DNA from: Chromatiaceae bacterium
GTDB taxonomy: Bacteria; Pseudomonadota; Gammaproteobacteria; Chromatiales; Chromatiaceae
DNA: 64,000 nt
Direction of reading: 5' to 3'
Assembly: GCA_024235175.1 (NCBI GenBank)
Contig: JACKMX010000002.1
Span: 310,001-374,000, forward strand
In this document: positions 42,864-51,578 of the stretch, one piece after another
Position numbering within the stretch: position 1 is the stretch's first letter
Layout of the letters: the number at the start of each line of letters is the position of its first letter
Notes under the pieces: model-generated
Seen by the model: only the letters and a program-made list of their open reading frames with translations
Databases searched by the model: none
What the model was told of the DNA's origin: nothing
Translations under genes and position numbers: made by a program

Positions 42864-44132
42864 TCAACCGACCAAGCAGCGTTTATGCGCTATGTGATAT
42901 TCAAACTCTTCGCGAAAATGCCTCAACATGCCCTGCACCGGCATTGCGGCAGCATCCCCCAGCGCACAGATAGTGCGCCCTGCGATCTTGGTCGTCATGT
43001 CGTCCAGCAGCGCCAAATCCTCGGGCCTCCCACGTCCTGTCTCTATGCGGTTAATCACACGATAAAGCCAGCCAGTGCCCTCCCGGCAGGGAGTACACTG
43101 GCCGCAGGACTCTTCATAATAGAAATAGGACATTCGCTCCAGTACTTTCACCATGCAGTTGCTTTCATCCAGCACAATGACTGCCCCGGAACCCAGCATG
43201 GAACCCGCCTTGGCGATGGCGTCATAATCCATCGTCAACTCCATCATCTGCTCACCCGGAATAACCGGTGCAGAAGATCCACCCGGGATCACCGCTTTTA
43301 TCCTGCTGCCGTCTTTCATACCGCCGGCCATTTCCAGAAGCTCAGAAAACGGCGTTCCCAACGGAATCTCGAAGACACCGGGATTTTTTATGTTGCCGGA
43401 TATGGAGAAAAGTTTTGAGCCACCGCTGTTCTCCACCCCGAGTGCCTTGAACCACTCGCCGCCCTTCTCCAGGATTACCGGGATAGAGGCGAGCGATTCG
43501 GTATTATTAATGATGGTTGGCTTGCCGTAGAGGCCGAAATGCGCCGGGAACGGAGGTTTGTACCTCGGCTGCCCCTTCTTGCCCTCGATTGACTCAAGCA
43601 GCGCCGTCTCCTCACCGCAGATGTAAGCGCCCGCACCCAGATGTGAGTGCAATTCGAAATCGAAACCGGAACCGAACAGATCCTTACCCAGAAAACCGGC
43701 GGCCCTTGCCTCTTCCAGTGCGGCCTCGAAACGCTCGTAGGGCTCCCAGAATTCACCCCGAATGTAGTTATAGCCACAGGTGGCACCGATGGCATAGCCA
43801 GCGATCACCATCCCCTCGATCAACTGATGCGGGTTGTAGCGCAGAACATCCCTATCTTTAAATGTTCCCGGCTCACCCTCGTCCGAGTTGCACACGACAT
43901 ATTTCTGCCCCGGCGTGTTGCGTGAGATGAAGCTCCACTTCAATCCGGTAGGGAAGCCCGCTCCACCCCGTCCGCGCAGGCCGGAAGCTTTGACTTCGTT
44001 TATGATCGACTCAGGAGAGCGCTTCTCCTTCAGGATTCCGGTCAGAACCTCATAACCGCCACGGCTGCGGTATTGTTCCAGCAGCCAGGGCCGATCCTGA
44101 TCCATATTCCGGAAACAGACTTCATTTGCCAT
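42864..44132 (-). CDS. nuoF: NADH-quinone oxidoreductase subunit F (NADH and FMN site)
   Basis: The 422-residue subunit has the FMN/NADH loop GRGGAGFPTGLKW, the region YICGEETALLESIEGKKGQP, and the C-terminal 4Fe-4S motif ESCGQCTPCREGTGW. It oxidises NADH and feeds electrons into the chain. The ATG at 44132 is chosen because it follows ttggagtaa and gives the usual length; a longer frame to 44243 overlaps nuoE. Confidence 0.96.
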   Translation of the reverse strand: MANEVCFRNMDQDRPWLLEQYRSRGGYEVLTGILKEKRSPESIINEVKASGLRGRGGAGFPTGLKWSFISRNTPGQKYVVCNSDEGEPGTFKDRDVLRYNPHQLIEGMVIAGYAIGATCGYNYIRGEFWEPYERFEAALEEARAAGFLGKDLFGSGFDFELHSHLGAGAYICGEETALLESIEGKKGQPRYKPPFPAHFGLYGKPTIINNTESLASIPVILEKGGEWFKALGVENSGGSKLFSISGNIKNPGVFEIPLGTPFSELLEMAGGMKDGSRIKAVIPGGSSAPVIPGEQMMELTMDYDAIAKAGSMLGSGAVIVLDESNCMVKVLERMSYFYYEESCGQCTPCREGTGWLYRVINRIETGRGRPEDLALLDDMTTKIAGRTICALGDAAAMPVQGMLRHFREEFEYHIAHKRCLVG

Positions 44133-44137
44133 GACGT

Positions 44138-44668
44138 TTACTCCAAGCCGTCCAGAATCGAATCGATCAGTTCGGGGGTCAGGTTCTCGTAGTACTTGTT
44201 CCCTATCTGGAACATGGGGGCACCGCCACAGGCACCCAGACATTCAACTTCCTTCAACGAATACTTGCCATCTTTGCTGGTCTGACCAAGTTTCACATCG
44301 AGCTTCTTCTCGAGATACTCGACGATCCGATCAGAACCGTTGATCATGCAGGAGACGTTGGTACAGACGCACACCTTGTGCTTGCCAACCGGCTTGAGTT
44401 CAAACATGGAGTAGAACGATGCCACTTCATAGACTGCAATAGGTGCCATGTCCAGATATGCGGCAACCTTGTCCATCAACTCCGTAGTCAGATAACCGCC
44501 GTTACCCTCCTGTACCAGCATCAGCGCAGCCATAACCGCCGATTGGCGCCACTCCTGGGGGTACTTGGCGATCCATTTGTCGATCTCAGCCCGTAGTTTT
44601 GAATCGAAAAGAGACTCCTTGTTCTCCGAAGGCTTGGCTGTGCTCATCGGTACATTCTTGAAACCCAT
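44138..44668 (-). CDS. nuoE: NADH-quinone oxidoreductase subunit E
   Basis: The 176-residue 2Fe-2S subunit has a helical N-terminal domain and the thioredoxin-like cluster domain with the ligands in VCVCTNVSC and VECLGACGGAP. It pairs with NuoF at the NADH site. Its ATG at 44668 overlaps the stop of nuoD (ATGA-like); an ATG at 44647 is a possible alternative. Confidence 0.94.
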   Translation of the reverse strand: MGFKNVPMSTAKPSENKESLFDSKLRAEIDKWIAKYPQEWRQSAVMAALMLVQEGNGGYLTTELMDKVAAYLDMAPIAVYEVASFYSMFELKPVGKHKVCVCTNVSCMINGSDRIVEYLEKKLDVKLGQTSKDGKYSLKEVECLGACGGAPMFQIGNKYYENLTPELIDSILDGLE

Positions 44669-45921
44669 CAGCGATCGACCTCCCCAAAAACTATATCCAT
44701 GGTGCCGATCACGGCAACAACGTCGGCCAGCATATGTCCGTTGACCATCTCGTTCATGGCGGACAGATGGGCAAACCCCGGCGCCCGGACTTTCAAACGG
44801 TAGGGCTTGTTGGCACCGTCGGAAATGATGTAACAGCCGAACTCTCCTTTCGGCGCCTCCACCGCTGAGTAAACCTCACCGGGGGGAGTGCAGTAGCCTT
44901 CGGTAAACAGCTTGAAATGGTGAATCAACCCCTCCATTCCCTCTTTCATATCGACCCTGTTTGGCGGGGCAATCTTGTGGTCAGAGACGATTACCGGACC
45001 CGGATTTTTCCGCAGCCAATCGACACATTGTTTGATAATGCGGTTGGATTGACGCATCTCCTCCACCCGCACCAGATAACGGTCATAGCAGTCGCCGTTG
45101 TGGCCGATCGGAATATCGAAATCCATCTCCCGGTAAGCGGCGTAGGGCTGTTTCTTGCGCAGATCCCACGCAATGCCCGAACCGCGCAGCATCGCCCCGC
45201 TGAATCCCAACTGATACGCCCGTTCGGGCGAAACGACGCCGATTCCGACCGTGCGCTGCTTCCATATCCTGTTGTCTGTCAGCAGAGTTTCATACTCATC
45301 AACAAGAGCCGGGAAGCGCTGGGTAAAATCTTCGATGAAATCGAGCAGCGATCCCTGCCGGACTTCGTTCTTCTTGGCAATCTCTGCATCGCTACGGAAT
45401 TTGTTGTTCTCGTGCTTGGGCATCTCATCGGGCAGATCGCGGTAGACGCCGCCAACGCGGTAATAAGCCGCATGCATGCGCGCACCGGAGACCGCCTCGT
45501 AGCAGTCGAGCAGATCCTCCCGCTCGCGAAATGTATAGAGAAACATGGTCATCGCACCCACATCCAGAGCGTGCGTGCCCAACCACATCAGATGATTCAG
45601 AAGCCGGGTGATCTCATCATACATGGTGCGGATATAAAGCGCTCTCTCCGGCACCTGTACACCAAGCAACTTCTCGATAGCCATGACATACCCGTGCTCA
45701 TTACACATCATCGAGACGTAGTCAAAGCGGTCCATATAAGGAATGCTGTGATTATACGGCTTGGATTCGGCCAGTTTCTCTGTTCCCCGGTGCAGCAGCC
45801 CGATGTGGGGATCTGCGCGTTCGATCACCTCACCGTCCATCTCCAGCACAAGCCTCAGAACACCATGAGCAGCGGGATGTTGGGGGCCAAAATTGAGGGT
45901 GTAGTTACGAATCTCAGGCAT
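44668..45921 (-). CDS. nuoD: NADH-quinone oxidoreductase subunit D
   Basis: The 417-residue subunit has the hydrogenase-like large-subunit fold, with NFGPQHPAAHGVLRLVLEMD at the N-terminus and SDGANKPYRLKVRAPGFAHL near the C-terminus, which lines the quinone cavity (His and Tyr). The ATG at 45921 is used since it gives the typical length and follows agcaggatcc; it overlaps nuoC by 8 bases. NuoC and NuoD are separate here, not fused. Confidence 0.95.
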   Translation of the reverse strand: MPEIRNYTLNFGPQHPAAHGVLRLVLEMDGEVIERADPHIGLLHRGTEKLAESKPYNHSIPYMDRFDYVSMMCNEHGYVMAIEKLLGVQVPERALYIRTMYDEITRLLNHLMWLGTHALDVGAMTMFLYTFREREDLLDCYEAVSGARMHAAYYRVGGVYRDLPDEMPKHENNKFRSDAEIAKKNEVRQGSLLDFIEDFTQRFPALVDEYETLLTDNRIWKQRTVGIGVVSPERAYQLGFSGAMLRGSGIAWDLRKKQPYAAYREMDFDIPIGHNGDCYDRYLVRVEEMRQSNRIIKQCVDWLRKNPGPVIVSDHKIAPPNRVDMKEGMEGLIHHFKLFTEGYCTPPGEVYSAVEAPKGEFGCYIISDGANKPYRLKVRAPGFAHLSAMNEMVNGHMLADVVAVIGTMDIVFGEVDR

Positions 45922-46633
45922 CTGCTGGATCCTGCTGTTGGTTGGCATTGTCCAGGTAACGATTGTCCGTCCGGATCACCTTGGGCACCAGCGTACGCGG
46001 CAGGATACTAACGGGTTCGTATACCACACGGGATTTCTCACTGTCGTAACGCATCTCCACATGGCCCTCAAGCGGAAAGTCCTTGCGAAAAGGGTGTCCG
46101 ACAAAACCGTAATCGGTAAGAATGCGCCGCAGATCCTGATGTCCACCAAACAGAATGCCGTAAAGATCGAACGCTTCGCGCTCGTACCACTCAGCGGAAG
46201 CCCAGACCTGGGTCACCGATTCGACTATGGGTTGTGAACTATCGACATAGACCCGCATGCGCATGCGCATATTGAGAGATATAGAAAGCAGGTGGTAGAC
46301 AACGGCAAAACGGCGGTCATTTTCGGGACCATGGGCACCGGTGCTCTCCACACCGCGTCCGAATCCGGTAAAAGAGGCTTCACCGGTCGTCCACTCGGAG
46401 CGGCCATACTCTGAGTAATCCACGCCACAGGCATCGATCAGCACTTCGAATCGGAAATCGGCTTCGTCCCGCAGCCTGGTGGCAACCTCGATCAGACAAG
46501 CTGCGGGGATCTCGATGGTGACCTCTCCCAGCTCGTACTTTACCACGCAGCCCCGGTCGGCAAATTCACGCATCAGGTTCTCTGCAAGCGACTGATGCCG
46601 TTGTGCTGATCCGCTGTTTACAGGTTCACTCAT
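45914..46633 (-). CDS. nuoC: NADH-quinone oxidoreductase subunit C
   Basis: The 239-residue subunit has the 30-kDa signature in its C-terminal half, EREAFDLYGILFGGHQDLRR followed by ILTDYGFVGHPFRKDFP. It supports NuoD in the peripheral arm. Codons at the end overlap nuoD. The N-terminal 40 residues are polar and less conserved. Confidence 0.94.
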   Translation of the reverse strand: MSEPVNSGSAQRHQSLAENLMREFADRGCVVKYELGEVTIEIPAACLIEVATRLRDEADFRFEVLIDACGVDYSEYGRSEWTTGEASFTGFGRGVESTGAHGPENDRRFAVVYHLLSISLNMRMRMRVYVDSSQPIVESVTQVWASAEWYEREAFDLYGILFGGHQDLRRILTDYGFVGHPFRKDFPLEGHVEMRYDSEKSRVVYEPVSILPRTLVPKVIRTDNRYLDNANQQQDPADA

Positions 46634-46643
46634 GGATTCCCAC

Positions 46644-47120
46644 CTACCTGGCTATGGTGTTGGTTCGGCGAATCTTCTCCTGCAACTGCAGGATACCGTA
46701 GAGCAGCGCCTCTGCCGTCGGAGGGCAGCCAGGGACATAAATATCTACCGGAACCACCCGATCACAACCTCGCACGACCGAATAAGAGTAGTGATAGTAA
46801 CCGCCACCGTTGGCACAAGATCCCATTGATATCACCCAGCGCGGCTCCGCCATCTGGTCGTAAACTTTTCTGAGCGCAGGCGCCATCTTATTGACCAATG
46901 TTCCGGCTACCACCATCACGTCGGACTGCCTCGGACTTGGCCTGAAGATAATTCCGAACCGGTCAAGGTCGTATCGCGATGCGCCTGCCTGCATCATTTC
47001 GACGGCACAACAGGCAAGACCGAAGGTCATGGGCCAGAGCGATCCGGTCCGCGCCCAGTTGATGAGTTTGTCGGCGGTGGTGGTGATCACCCCTTTTTCA
47101 AGGATGCCTTCTACTCCCAT
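46644..47120 (-). CDS. nuoB: NADH-quinone oxidoreductase subunit B (cluster N2)
   Basis: The 158-residue subunit carries the N2 ligands in the adjacent pair of GLACCAVEM, in SMGSCANGGGYYHYSYS, and in VPGCPPTAEALLYGI. Cluster N2 donates electrons to quinone. The ATG at 47120 (MGVEGILEKG) follows ggagcgct and gives the normal length; the frame reaches upstream to 47141 inside nuoA. Confidence 0.96.
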   Translation of the reverse strand: MGVEGILEKGVITTTADKLINWARTGSLWPMTFGLACCAVEMMQAGASRYDLDRFGIIFRPSPRQSDVMVVAGTLVNKMAPALRKVYDQMAEPRWVISMGSCANGGGYYHYSYSVVRGCDRVVPVDIYVPGCPPTAEALLYGILQLQEKIRRTNTIAR

Positions 47121-47467
47121 TCCAGCGCTCCTTTTTTCCACTCGTAAATAAATCCGATCACCAGAATTCCCAGGAAAAGCGTCATCGAAAGGTAGCCAAC
47201 CATGCCGATCTTATCCAGCACCACGGCCCAGGGAAAGAGGAACGCAATCTCCAGATCAAAAATGATGAAGAGAATTGCCACCAGGTAGAAACGGACGTCG
47301 AACTTCATGCGCGAATCTTCAAATGCCTCGAAACCGCATTCGTACGGCGAGAGTTTTTCACTGTTCGGACGCCGGGTGCCCAGCATGAAACCCATGGCGA
47401 TCATCACGAATCCGACCGCGATGCCCACAGCGATAAAAACCAGTATAGGTAAATAATTTTCGAGCAT
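47111..47467 (-). CDS. nuoA: NADH-quinone oxidoreductase subunit A
   Basis: The 118-residue membrane subunit has three segments with the conserved loop KLSPYECGFEAFEDSRMKFD and the second segment VRFYLVAILFIIFDLEIAFL. It is the first gene of the nuo operon and overlaps nuoB by 10 bases. A sigma70-type promoter lies about 60-90 bases upstream. Confidence 0.96.
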   Translation of the reverse strand: MLENYLPILVFIAVGIAVGFVMIAMGFMLGTRRPNSEKLSPYECGFEAFEDSRMKFDVRFYLVAILFIIFDLEIAFLFPWAVVLDKIGMVGYLSMTLFLGILVIGFIYEWKKGALEWE

Positions 47468-47529
47468 ATTTCCATAGCCCCCATTGCGGGTAGAGTTGCT
47501 AATAGAATCAGCTTATTGGAACGGCCAGA

Positions 47530-47559
47530 ATTCTATTGCAACCAAAGCCGGCCTGTCAA
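47530..47559 (-). promoter_or_regulatory. Promoter of the nuo operon
   Basis: On the minus strand TTGACA (47559-47554) and TAGAAT (47535-47530) are 18 bases apart, a near-consensus sigma70 promoter. Transcription would start about 55 bases before nuoA. The stretch upstream (47570-47620) is AT-rich, as for an UP element. Confidence 0.75.
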
Positions 47560-47620
47560 CACGAATTCCAATTAAATTATATTAATAATCAACAACTTAT
47601 ATTGTATTTTTTAGATTAAG

Positions 47621-47653
47621 GAAAAACGGTATCAGCCGCTCAGGCGATACCGT
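47621..47653 (-). terminator. Rho-independent terminator behind tRNA-Leu
   Basis: The stem acggtatc (47626-47633) and gataccgt (47646-47653) continues inward with gcc/ggc around gctca. On the minus strand it is followed by TTTTTCC. It ends the secG-tRNA transcript and insulates the nuo promoter from it. Confidence 0.85.
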
Positions 47654-47661
47654 ATTCTGTC

Positions 47662-47746
47662 TGGTGCCGATGGCCGGATTTGAACCGGCACAGCTTACGC
47701 CACTACCCCCTCAAGATAGCGTGTCTACCAATTCCACCACATCGGC
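47662..47746 (-). tRNA. leuU: tRNA-Leu (anticodon GAG)
   Basis: The 85-base gene with encoded CCA has the anticodon region CTATCTTGAGGGGGTAG on the minus strand, a long variable arm (GTGGCGTAAGCTGTGC region) typical of leucine tRNAs, and the T-loop GGTTCAAATCC. It lies directly behind secG, as in Escherichia coli. Confidence 0.93.
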
Positions 47747-47782
47747 TATAAAAGCGTTCGAAGTATACCTGATAAAATCCGA

Positions 47783-48205
47783 CTATTCTGCCACTTTTGG
47801 AACTTCTTTAGCCTGATCCTGGGCTGGAAGCGAATCCGGTATTACAGGTATCGGCGAGGCGGCCGAATTCGCACTGTTTTCCTGACCGGGAATCACAGGT
47901 ACTTCATTGGCTTCTATCTTTGCCGGCGCCGGAAGGATGGCTTCTTGGGCTTCCATCAAACCAGTCTGTTCCGTCGTCTGCATGGCATACCAGGCGAGTG
48001 TCAGACTGGTGACGAAAAACAGAGTCGCCAAAAGAGCTGTGGCACGGCTGAGAAAGTTAGCCGCTCCACTGGCACCAAACACGGTACCCGATGCACCGGA
48101 ACCAAAAGCCGCACCCGCATCCGCACCCTTACCGTGCTGCATCAGCACCAAGCCGATCAAGCCGAGGGCCAGAAAAAGATGGAAAACCACCAAAATAGTC
48201 TGCAT
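47783..48205 (-). CDS. secG: Protein-export membrane protein SecG
   Basis: The 140-residue protein has the two SecG membrane segments (LFLALGLIGLVLMQHGKGAD and ALLATLFFVTSLTLAWYAM) with the conserved QHGKGADAGAAFG between them. A Pro/Glu-rich tail of about 65 residues follows, longer than in Escherichia coli. It supports SecYE in preprotein translocation. The tail ends at 47783, 37 bases before the tRNA gene. Confidence 0.93.
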   Translation of the reverse strand: MQTILVVFHLFLALGLIGLVLMQHGKGADAGAAFGSGASGTVFGASGAANFLSRATALLATLFFVTSLTLAWYAMQTTEQTGLMEAQEAILPAPAKIEANEVPVIPGQENSANSAASPIPVIPDSLPAQDQAKEVPKVAE

Positions 48206-48280
48206 ATCGCGTTTTGTTCCAAATTAACTGCCCGGACCGCCGATGATAGCGACAGTGCAGAATTTATCAGTCTAAAATCA

Positions 48281-49036
48281 TCAACCGTTTGCTGCTGTAC
48301 AAATACCGAGAAAATCTTCCGCTTTCAGCGACGCACCACCAATCAGACCGCCATCGATATCCGCCTTGGCCAACAACTCAGCGGCATTTCCTGGCTTCAT
48401 GCTGCCACCATAAAGAATACGCAACCCATCGGCAACATCCGCATCATGTCCGGCAACCCGGGTACGCAGAAAGGCATGAACATCCTGGGCCTGCTCCGGT
48501 GTCGCTGTGAGTCCGGTCCCGATAGCCCAGACTGGTTCGTAGGCAAGCACGCCGTCGGCGAGCGCTGCGACACCTTCAAGCTTGATCACGGCATCCAACT
48601 GACGCGCGACCACATCTTCAGTTATTCCCTGTTCGCGTTCTTCGAGAGTCTCCCCAACACAAAGTATGGGTATGAGCCCTGCAGCCCTGGCAGCTGCAAA
48701 TTTTCCGGCTACCATTAAATCGCTCTCTTGGTGGTACTCCCTCCGTTCTGAGTGCCCTACGATGACGTATTTGCAACCAAAGTCCAGCAACATCGACGCG
48801 GCTATTTCACCTGTAAAAGCACCGGAAGCCTCGGTAGAGAGATCCTGCCCGCCCCAAGCGATGGCTGTACCCTGCAACTGCGCCTGCACATCGGGCAGAT
48901 AAATGGCTGGCGCGCAGACAGCGACTTCCGCAACTTTGACACTGCCCACTCCGCTCTTGAGTCCATCTAAAAGCACCTTGATGCTCGCGCGCGAGCCGTT
49001 CATCTTCCAGTTCCCTGCCACGAGTGGTTGTCGCAT
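48281..49036 (-). CDS. tpiA: Triose-phosphate isomerase
   Basis: The 251-residue barrel enzyme has GNWKMNG at the N-terminus (catalytic Lys), VGHSERREYH (catalytic His), and AYEPVWAIGTG (catalytic Glu), with the phosphate-binding LYGGSMKPGNA near the C-terminus. It interconverts dihydroxyacetone phosphate and glyceraldehyde 3-phosphate. The ATG at 49036 is preferred to 49042 because the spacing to ggag is better. Confidence 0.96.
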   Translation of the reverse strand: MRQPLVAGNWKMNGSRASIKVLLDGLKSGVGSVKVAEVAVCAPAIYLPDVQAQLQGTAIAWGGQDLSTEASGAFTGEIAASMLLDFGCKYVIVGHSERREYHQESDLMVAGKFAAARAAGLIPILCVGETLEEREQGITEDVVARQLDAVIKLEGVAALADGVLAYEPVWAIGTGLTATPEQAQDVHAFLRTRVAGHDADVADGLRILYGGSMKPGNAAELLAKADIDGGLIGGASLKAEDFLGICTAANG

Positions 49037-49286
49037 ATCCATCTCCAGAAATTACCTATAAAAGCAACCGGCAATATTACCGGCAGGGGAGCGCTAAATC
49101 AATCCAAAGCGAATATGCCGTATAGCTCAATTGATATCTTGGCCGGTAACGACAGATTAGGGGAGTTGGTGAAAATGGGGCTAAGGGCCGGGTTTGTAAG
49201 AAGAAGGATTCAGCAGCTTGTCATTGTGAGCCATATCTCGCTATTTTTAAGGATAGCGTAAAGAGCCACCACTTAGCCCTCGACCC

Positions 49287-50663
49287 TTAGCCCTCTGCCC
49301 TTCTCGGCAGCGATGGCGCTGCTGAAGCGAGTTGTTCGACCACACTGGCCAACTGCTGCGTCAATATCCTCACCTTTTCGCCGTCCCGGCCTTCGATCAT
49401 AACTCGAATCAGCGGCTCGGTGCCGGAGGGGCGCAGCAAAACCCGTCCAGTTCCCGCAAGTTCAGCTTCAACCTGCAGAAGTGCAGTGTGCAGGGTTTTC
49501 GACGCCATGATCTCATCGGCGCTGGTTTCACCCAGCTTGACATTCTGCAGCAGTTGAGGGTACTTGGTCATACCGCTGCGCAACTCTTTCAAACTCTTTC
49601 CACTGCGGTAAATCGCAGCCATCACCTGCAGCGCAGAAACGATGCCGTCTCCGGTCGTGGTCCGGTCACGGCAGATAATATGGCCCGATGGCTCTCCACC
49701 CAGCACCCAGGAGTTCTCCTGCAGTCGCGCCATGATGAACCTGTCCCCGACATCGGTTCTTTCCAACGGCAGACCCATTCTCTGGAGCGCATGCTCAAGC
49801 CCAAGATTAGTCATCTTGGTTCCGACAACACCGCCCTCCATAATGCCGTCCTGCAGCCTGGAACTTGCGATAATATATAGAATATCGTCTCCGTCCAGCA
49901 CCGCACCATCCGCGTCGACCATGATCAATCTGTCGCCGTCCCCGTCGAGTGCCACACCTAAATCCGCCTTCTCTTCGAGTACTGCCCGCTGCAGCGCCTC
50001 TATATGCGTCGACCCTAAACCGGCATTGATGTTGAGTCCGTTTGGTTTGGCGCCAATTGCAACCACCTTCGCGCCAAGCTCTTCAAACACATGCGGCGCG
50101 ATATGGTAAGTCGCACCGTTGGCGCAATCTATCACCACTTTCATGCCGCGGAACTGCATCTCCCAGTGAATGGTACGCTTGCAGAACTCGATATAGCGCC
50201 CTGAAGCGTCCTCGACCCGGTAGGCTTTCCCAAGCTTATCCGAAGAAGCAGTGGTAAGAGGCTTGTCGATCTCCTGCTCTATGGCAAGCTCCAGATCATC
50301 GCTAAGCTTGTTGCCCGACTCAGAGAAAAATTTGATGCCGTTGTCGTAGTACGGATTGTGTGAGGCGCTTATCACGATTCCCGCCTGCGCATGCAGCGTG
50401 CGGGTAAGGTAGGCGATACCCGGAGTGGGCATGGGGCCAAGCAGATGAATATCGACCCCAGCGGCAACCAGTCCAGCCTCCAACGCTGATTCGAGCAGGT
50501 AGCCCGAGATACGGGTATCCTTACCGATAAGCACCTTGCTGCCATGTTCCCTACCCAGGACCCGCCCCACCGCCCAGCCAAGCTGCAACATGAACCCGGG
50601 AGTGATATGCCCCTCTCCAACCCGGCCACGTATGCCGTCCGTACCAAAATACTTCCGCTCCAT
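49287..50663 (-). CDS. glmM: Phosphoglucosamine mutase
   Basis: The 458-residue enzyme has the phosphoserine loop VISASHNPYYDNGIKFFS (active Ser), the metal loop GVALDGDGDRLIMVD, the sugar-binding GGEPSGHIIC and a C-terminal RPSGTEPLIRVM. It makes glucosamine 1-phosphate for peptidoglycan and lipopolysaccharide. It is downstream of folP with a 73-base gap. Confidence 0.96.
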   Translation of the reverse strand: MERKYFGTDGIRGRVGEGHITPGFMLQLGWAVGRVLGREHGSKVLIGKDTRISGYLLESALEAGLVAAGVDIHLLGPMPTPGIAYLTRTLHAQAGIVISASHNPYYDNGIKFFSESGNKLSDDLELAIEQEIDKPLTTASSDKLGKAYRVEDASGRYIEFCKRTIHWEMQFRGMKVVIDCANGATYHIAPHVFEELGAKVVAIGAKPNGLNINAGLGSTHIEALQRAVLEEKADLGVALDGDGDRLIMVDADGAVLDGDDILYIIASSRLQDGIMEGGVVGTKMTNLGLEHALQRMGLPLERTDVGDRFIMARLQENSWVLGGEPSGHIICRDRTTTGDGIVSALQVMAAIYRSGKSLKELRSGMTKYPQLLQNVKLGETSADEIMASKTLHTALLQVEAELAGTGRVLLRPSGTEPLIRVMIEGRDGEKVRILTQQLASVVEQLASAAPSLPRRAEG

Positions 50664-50736
50664 TGTTTTACACCTTTGGCCTGATATGAAAGAGTCGCCC
50701 GGGGAAACGCTACCGCTTGGTTAGGGCCTGTTTAAA

Positions 50737-51573
50737 CTACGTGGACGCAAGAACCGCAGAAGCAACCCTGACCACATCGACTGTCGCGGCGACATCGTGA
50801 ACCCGGACCATGGCCGCACCCCGTTCAAGCGCCATAACCACCGTTGCGAGACTCCCAAACAACCGTCCGTCAACCGGTCTGTCGTCAAGCATTTTACCTA
50901 TCATTGATTTACGGGACATACCCACAACCAGCGGTAATCCGATATCGGCAAACTTACCCAGATTCTTGAGCAGGCTCAGATTGTGATCCAGATTCTTGCC
51001 AAAGCAAAAGCCTGGATCGAGCAGCAGTTTTTCCCTGGGTATACCCGCCCTCTCACAGTTTTCGACCCGTTCCTCCAGAAACTGCCTGACCTCGACAACC
51101 ACGTCCCGGTAAGCGGGTCGCTGCTGCATGGACCTGGGTTCGCCCAGCATATGCATAAGACAGACCGGCACTTCGAGATCTCCGGCAGCCTGCAGCGCAC
51201 CAGGCTGACGCAACGCCATGACATCGTTTATCATGCCCGCGCCGGCAGCAACCGCCTCGCGCATCACCTGCGGCTTACTGGTATCTACCGAAACGGGTGT
51301 TGGAATTTCCGCGCAGATCGCCGCAATCACCGGAATAACACGGTCCAGTTCCTGCTGCAGGGAGACCCCTTGCGACCCGGGCCGGGTGGACTCGCCTCCC
51401 ACATCGATGATATCCGCGCCCTCGTTTACCATCTGCCGCGCCCGGGAGAGGGCCAGATCCAAGCTGAAGTGTTCTCCACCGTCTGAAAAGGAATCGGGAG
51501 TTACATTCAATATCCCCATGACCAGGGGCCGGGAAAATTCCGTCAGCTTTCCCGCGCAGTCAATCCTGATCAT
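50737..51573 (-). CDS. folP: Dihydropteroate synthase
   Basis: The 278-residue barrel enzyme has the pterin-binding start MGILNVTPDSFSDGG, GADIIDVGGESTRPGS, VDTSKPQVMREA, and LLDPGFCFGKNLDHN. It joins p-aminobenzoate to the pterin pyrophosphate in folate synthesis. It begins 5 bases behind ftsH, as in Escherichia coli. Confidence 0.96.
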   Translation of the reverse strand: MIRIDCAGKLTEFSRPLVMGILNVTPDSFSDGGEHFSLDLALSRARQMVNEGADIIDVGGESTRPGSQGVSLQQELDRVIPVIAAICAEIPTPVSVDTSKPQVMREAVAAGAGMINDVMALRQPGALQAAGDLEVPVCLMHMLGEPRSMQQRPAYRDVVVEVRQFLEERVENCERAGIPREKLLLDPGFCFGKNLDHNLSLLKNLGKFADIGLPLVVGMSRKSMIGKMLDDRPVDGRLFGSLATVVMALERGAAMVRVHDVAATVDVVRVASAVLAST

Positions 51574-51578
51574 GCAAA

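Noticed and set aside
44917..46011. Plus-strand frame of 364 codons across nuoD and nuoC
   Set aside because: It lies opposite two well-supported complex I genes and has no family-like sequence.
49230..49265. Short stem cgctat/atagcg between glmM and tpiA as a terminator
   Set aside because: Six base pairs without a T-run on the relevant strand; not convincing.
49260..49305. Repeated ttagccct units ahead of glmM's end
   Set aside because: Only three imperfect units; too short to call a repeat array.
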